In this document: in pieces, positions 14,282 through 17,066 of the stretch
Layout: each line of letters opens with the position of its first letter
Position numbering within the stretch: the stretch's first letter is position 1
DNA from: Prevotella sp. UBA2850
GTDB taxonomy: Bacteria > Bacteroidota > Bacteroidia > Bacteroidales > Bacteroidaceae
Direction of reading: 5' to 3'
Length of the DNA: 17,066 nt
Assembly: GCA_002350805.1 (NCBI GenBank)
Contig: DEFO01000044.1
Coordinates: 43,831-60,896 of the forward strand
The notes under the pieces: model-generated
Databases searched by the model: none
Seen by the model: the letters and a program-made list of their open reading frames with translations, nothing else
Told to the model about the DNA's origin: nothing
Made by a program: the position numbers and the translations under genes

Positions 14282-17017
14282 TTACAAGTTAAATGAAAGT
14301 TCCACGCCGTAGCTGAACGAATTGGTGTTGCGCTGTGTGAGCGTCGTGGTCAGGTTGTTCTTCATGTAGGGCTCATAGAACATGAGGTTGTTGACGTAGA
14401 GCGACAACTGGCCTATTTTGCCGAGTTCCTTGCTCAGTCGGCCCTGCAGGTTCCATGTGACGGGCTGCTTCGAGGGCACCGACTCTGAGCTGCGCACCAT
14501 CAGTCGCTCGATGCTCACGCCCTCTATCTCGGTCTGGTTGGTCACCTCGTGGTATTGCAGGTTGGTGTCTATCCAGCCGATGGGTCGTTTCTCGAACAAT
14601 GCCGAGTGACGGTAGTCCTGCCAGATGACCTGTGCGGTGAACGAGGCCACCATCTTCAGTTCGGGAATATGGGTCACAGTGCGCAGCGTGTTCACAAAGC
14701 GGCGGTACTTGTCGTAGTCCTGGCCGGTGGGATAAACCACCTTGCAGGGCGTCAGTCCGTAAGCCGAATAGCTGGTGGGCAGCAGCGAAGCGGGAATAGA
14801 GCTGGAGTTCATGGCGGTCGACCAGGTCTTGGTCTCGTTCAGGGCGCCGCTGAACTGAATCTGTGTGCGCAGCGGCTTGATCTCGCCGAAGTCGACATCA
14901 AACTCCAGACCGCGGTTGACGGTCGAGTTGGTGTTGCCCACACGGCCCGTGGTGATGAAGATGACATCCTGGCGGGTGGGGTTGTTGAAATCTATCTGGG
15001 TGGCCTGTCCGGGGTTGATGACCAGCGCCTCGGGGCCATAGTAGTTGGCTGTATAGGTGGTATACTCAGTCACAGCGCCGAAACCTTTCGGTGTCTTGTC
15101 GCGATAGGCCAACAGGGCGAGATGGCGGTTGCCCGGCAGTTTGAAGTCGATGCCCAGCTCTACCTTCGTCGTCGTGGCGTTCTTCATGTCCTTCGAGTAC
15201 TTCACCTCGTACATATAGGTATGGTAGTAGAGCAGCTGGGCTGCCGGATCGTTCTGCGGCATATAGCTGGCGGCCACGCGGTCGCTGTATTTCTTGTCGG
15301 GATAGAGGTAGTTCAGACCCGGGGTCTTCGAGTTGAGTCCGATACCTCCGCGCAGCGTCATCCACTTCGCCACGTCGAACGACATGTTCAGTCGGGGCGA
15401 GAGGGCGTAGGTGGCTACGTCGCCGAAGGGCTGCATCGTGGTGAAGCGCAGTCCGGCAGTGGCTTTCAGTTTGTTCACCTTATTGATGTTCCAGGTGAAA
15501 CCATCCTCCGCATAGGCCGACAGCTGGTGCAGGGCGGGAATGTCGCTGAAGGCACGCGGGCGGCCGTCGGCATTCGGGCGGTAGGGATGGCTGTCATCTT
15601 CGTTGTAGTAACCCTTACCGTTGTTCCAGTCGTAGCGGTAGTCGGCACCCACCTTGAAGCTCTGGATGGTCTTTCCCTTGCGCAGGAAGAAACTGTTGTT
15701 CACCTTCAGGAAGAGGTTGCCCGGACGGCTCTCGGTGATACCGGTGGCGAGATACGACTGTGTCATCCAAGGCACCTGATAGTAGCCGGTTTCCATGGCG
15801 GTGATGATGGGAATCATGCCGCCGCTGCCGGTGACATACGACGAGTTCTTCGTGTCGGCCTTGCTGAAGCTCAGTCCGGCGGTATACGACAGGGTGCGCA
15901 TCAGTGGTTTGTCTACCTGTATGCGGCCGTTGTGCGTCAGGTTGATATTCAGGTTTTTGTTCTCAAAATAGGTTCCGTCGTCGATGGCGTCGGGGTCGTT
16001 GCCGCTCCAGTCTTTGGCATTCATCACGCGCACCTTGGTGTTGGTGTGCCACTTCTTGGTGATGTCGTAGCCATAGCCCACGTTCAGCGTGTAGCGGTCG
16101 TACGAACGGGTCTTCTGCCGGGGATCTCCCCATGCCTGTGCATAGTCGGCATTGATGTTCAGGATGCCCGCCTTGCCCAGATTAAAGCCCTTGCCCAGCG
16201 AGTAGTTCATAGTCGAGGGGTTGATCTTGGCCTTTGCCTGCCAGGGGGTCACTCCCACTTTCGAGTGGACCACCACCAGTCCGCTGGTCAGGTCGCCGTA
16301 TTCTGCCGACGGAATGCCGCGGATGACCTCCACCTCGTTGATATTGTCGGCCGACATCTGTCGAAGGTCTGTACCGGCAAACGACGTGGCCGAAAACGAG
16401 CCCTGGCTCACATTACCGTTGTTCGACATCGGCATGCCGTCGACCACGATGCTGCTTCCGAAGGCACTGGTGTTGTTGTTCACCAGCGTGCGCAGCTGCA
16501 GGTTCGACTGCGAGGTGAGGTCCTGGTTGCCCATCAGCTGACCGGGAATGAGCTGCATGATATCGGCCAGCGAGTTGGCCTGCAGGTGGTCGATGGCCTG
16601 GCGCCCCACTATCGAACTGGTGGAGGTGCCGCTCTCGTTGCGCTTGGCCGTCACGGTGACTTCCTTCAGTGCCAGCGAGGTGGCCGTCATTTGGAACTTC
16701 AGGTTCAGGTTGCGCTCCACCTTTACCGTGGTAGTGATAGGTTCAAAGCCGACATAACTGACACTCAGCGTGTAGGTTCCGGCCGGAACATTCTTGAATG
16801 TGGCCTTACCGTCCATGTCGGTAACGGTCATGGCACCTGCGGGTTTCAACTGGCAGGTACCCATAATGACGGGCTCCTTAGTGCCTTTCTCGGTCACTTC
16901 AACGGAAACCGTGTAGCCGCCGTGCCCGCCCGATGCACTCTTCTGAGCGTAAGTGACAACACTTGCGCAGAATAGCAAAAACGGCAGGACAGCCTTGAAT
17001 AACAGGTTGTTTTGCAT
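14282..17017 (-). CDS. TonB-dependent outer-membrane receptor with N-terminal carboxypeptidase-regulatory-like domain
   Basis: Starting from the ATG at 17017 this has 911 residues; a TTG at 17050 is in frame but less likely. A signal peptide (about 1-24, VTYA-Q) is followed by a carboxypeptidase-regulatory-like domain (34-111, with VPAGTYTLSVSYVGFEP). Next come a short linker LKEVTVTAKR (117-126), a plug domain (about 127-252, with SIVVDGMPMSNNG and EVEVIRGIPSAEYGDLTSG) and the barrel, ending VELSFNL. It lacks the SusC plug signature and no SusD gene follows, so it is not a normal glycan receptor. It should import a substrate by TonB-ExbBD energy. It probably leads the DUF4876 and DUF6850 genes. 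No promoter is seen in the 49 bp left before the window edge, so regulation is out of view. Confidence 0.93.
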   Translation of the reverse strand: MQNNLLFKAVLPFLLFCASVVTYAQKSASGGHGGYTVSVEVTEKGTKEPVIMGTCQLKPAGAMTVTDMDGKATFKNVPAGTYTLSVSYVGFEPITTTVKVERNLNLKFQMTATSLALKEVTVTAKRNESGTSTSSIVGRQAIDHLQANSLADIMQLIPGQLMGNQDLTSQSNLQLRTLVNNNTSAFGSSIVVDGMPMSNNGNVSQGSFSATSFAGTDLRQMSADNINEVEVIRGIPSAEYGDLTSGLVVVHSKVGVTPWQAKAKINPSTMNYSLGKGFNLGKAGILNINADYAQAWGDPRQKTRSYDRYTLNVGYGYDITKKWHTNTKVRVMNAKDWSGNDPDAIDDGTYFENKNLNINLTHNGRIQVDKPLMRTLSYTAGLSFSKADTKNSSYVTGSGGMIPIITAMETGYYQVPWMTQSYLATGITESRPGNLFLKVNNSFFLRKGKTIQSFKVGADYRYDWNNGKGYYNEDDSHPYRPNADGRPRAFSDIPALHQLSAYAEDGFTWNINKVNKLKATAGLRFTTMQPFGDVATYALSPRLNMSFDVAKWMTLRGGIGLNSKTPGLNYLYPDKKYSDRVAASYMPQNDPAAQLLYYHTYMYEVKYSKDMKNATTTKVELGIDFKLPGNRHLALLAYRDKTPKGFGAVTEYTTYTANYYGPEALVINPGQATQIDFNNPTRQDVIFITTGRVGNTNSTVNRGLEFDVDFGEIKPLRTQIQFSGALNETKTWSTAMNSSSIPASLLPTSYSAYGLTPCKVVYPTGQDYDKYRRFVNTLRTVTHIPELKMVASFTAQVIWQDYRHSALFEKRPIGWIDTNLQYHEVTNQTEIEGVSIERLMVRSSESVPSKQPVTWNLQGRLSKELGKIGQLSLYVNNLMFYEPYMKNNLTTTLTQRNTNSFSYGVELSFNL

Positions 17018-17066
17018 ATTTGGAAATGATTGGTATTTCTTTTTCCTCAAATCCGCAACTACGCGC

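Noticed and set aside
14549..16975. Long plus-strand open frame of about 800 codons
   Set aside because: It is antisense to the TonB receptor, which has clear domains. The frame stays open because of GC-rich codon bias, and its residue composition is not protein-like.
14282..17017. SusC-type glycan receptor
   Set aside because: No SusD-like gene follows, and the plug does not show the SusC signature.
17018..17066. Promoter of the TonB receptor gene
   Set aside because: No TAnnTTTG match is found in the 49 bp visible. It may lie beyond the window.

Overview
The window looks like chromosomal DNA from a Bacteroidales bacterium, most likely Prevotella or a close relative. Three things point there: (i) the protein families (S46 dipeptidyl-peptidase, DUF4294, helix-hairpin-helix/beta-barrel protein, DUF4876 and DUF6850 proteins beside a TonB-dependent receptor); (ii) Bacteroidetes-type -7 boxes (TAnnTTTG) before several genes, with no obvious Shine-Dalgarno sequences; (iii) GC-rich genes separated by AT-rich gaps carrying short tandem repeats. 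There are no rRNA or tRNA genes, no CRISPR array and no recognisable transposase. Eight genes carry a secretion signal or membrane segments and act in the envelope or periplasm; the DUF6850 protein is the ninth, also envelope.

Layout. 1-101: gap with imperfect heptamer repeats. 102-2078 (-): secreted helix-hairpin-helix protein with a predicted outer-membrane barrel. 2079-2201: divergent promoter region. 2202-2852 (+): DUF4294 protein. 2853-3214: composite repeat, then a promoter. 3215-6028 (+): two-lobed M16 zinc peptidase, ended by a strong hairpin terminator. 6029-6245: terminator and a second composite repeat. 6246-8375 (-): S46 dipeptidyl-peptidase. 8402-9889 (-): Wzx-like flippase. 9975-11207 (-): SpmA-SpmB fusion. 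These last three genes read in one direction with gaps of 85 and 26 bp and may be one transcript started at a good promoter at 11217-11249. 11253-17017 (-): TonB-dependent receptor, then DUF4876 lipoprotein, then DUF6850 barrel protein; the last two overlap by 11 bp.

How they may work together. The M16 and S46 peptidases probably trim peptides in the periplasm, which fits an asaccharolytic or mixed peptide-using lifestyle. The TonB receptor, surface lipoprotein and accessory barrel form the best candidate for a poorly described system: a TonB-driven uptake (or surface-binding) cassette in which a DUF4876 lipoprotein stands where SusD stands in glycan systems. Its substrate cannot be read from sequence.

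The non-coding DNA is the second point of interest. Two gaps share a composite element in the same orientation (9-bp units TTCnGAnnn, then a core of about 41 bp with a small palindrome, then 7-bp units CTCTCAn). A third gap holds only the 9-bp array. A separate 16-bp perfect inverted repeat brackets the promoter and start codon of the SpmA-SpmB gene.
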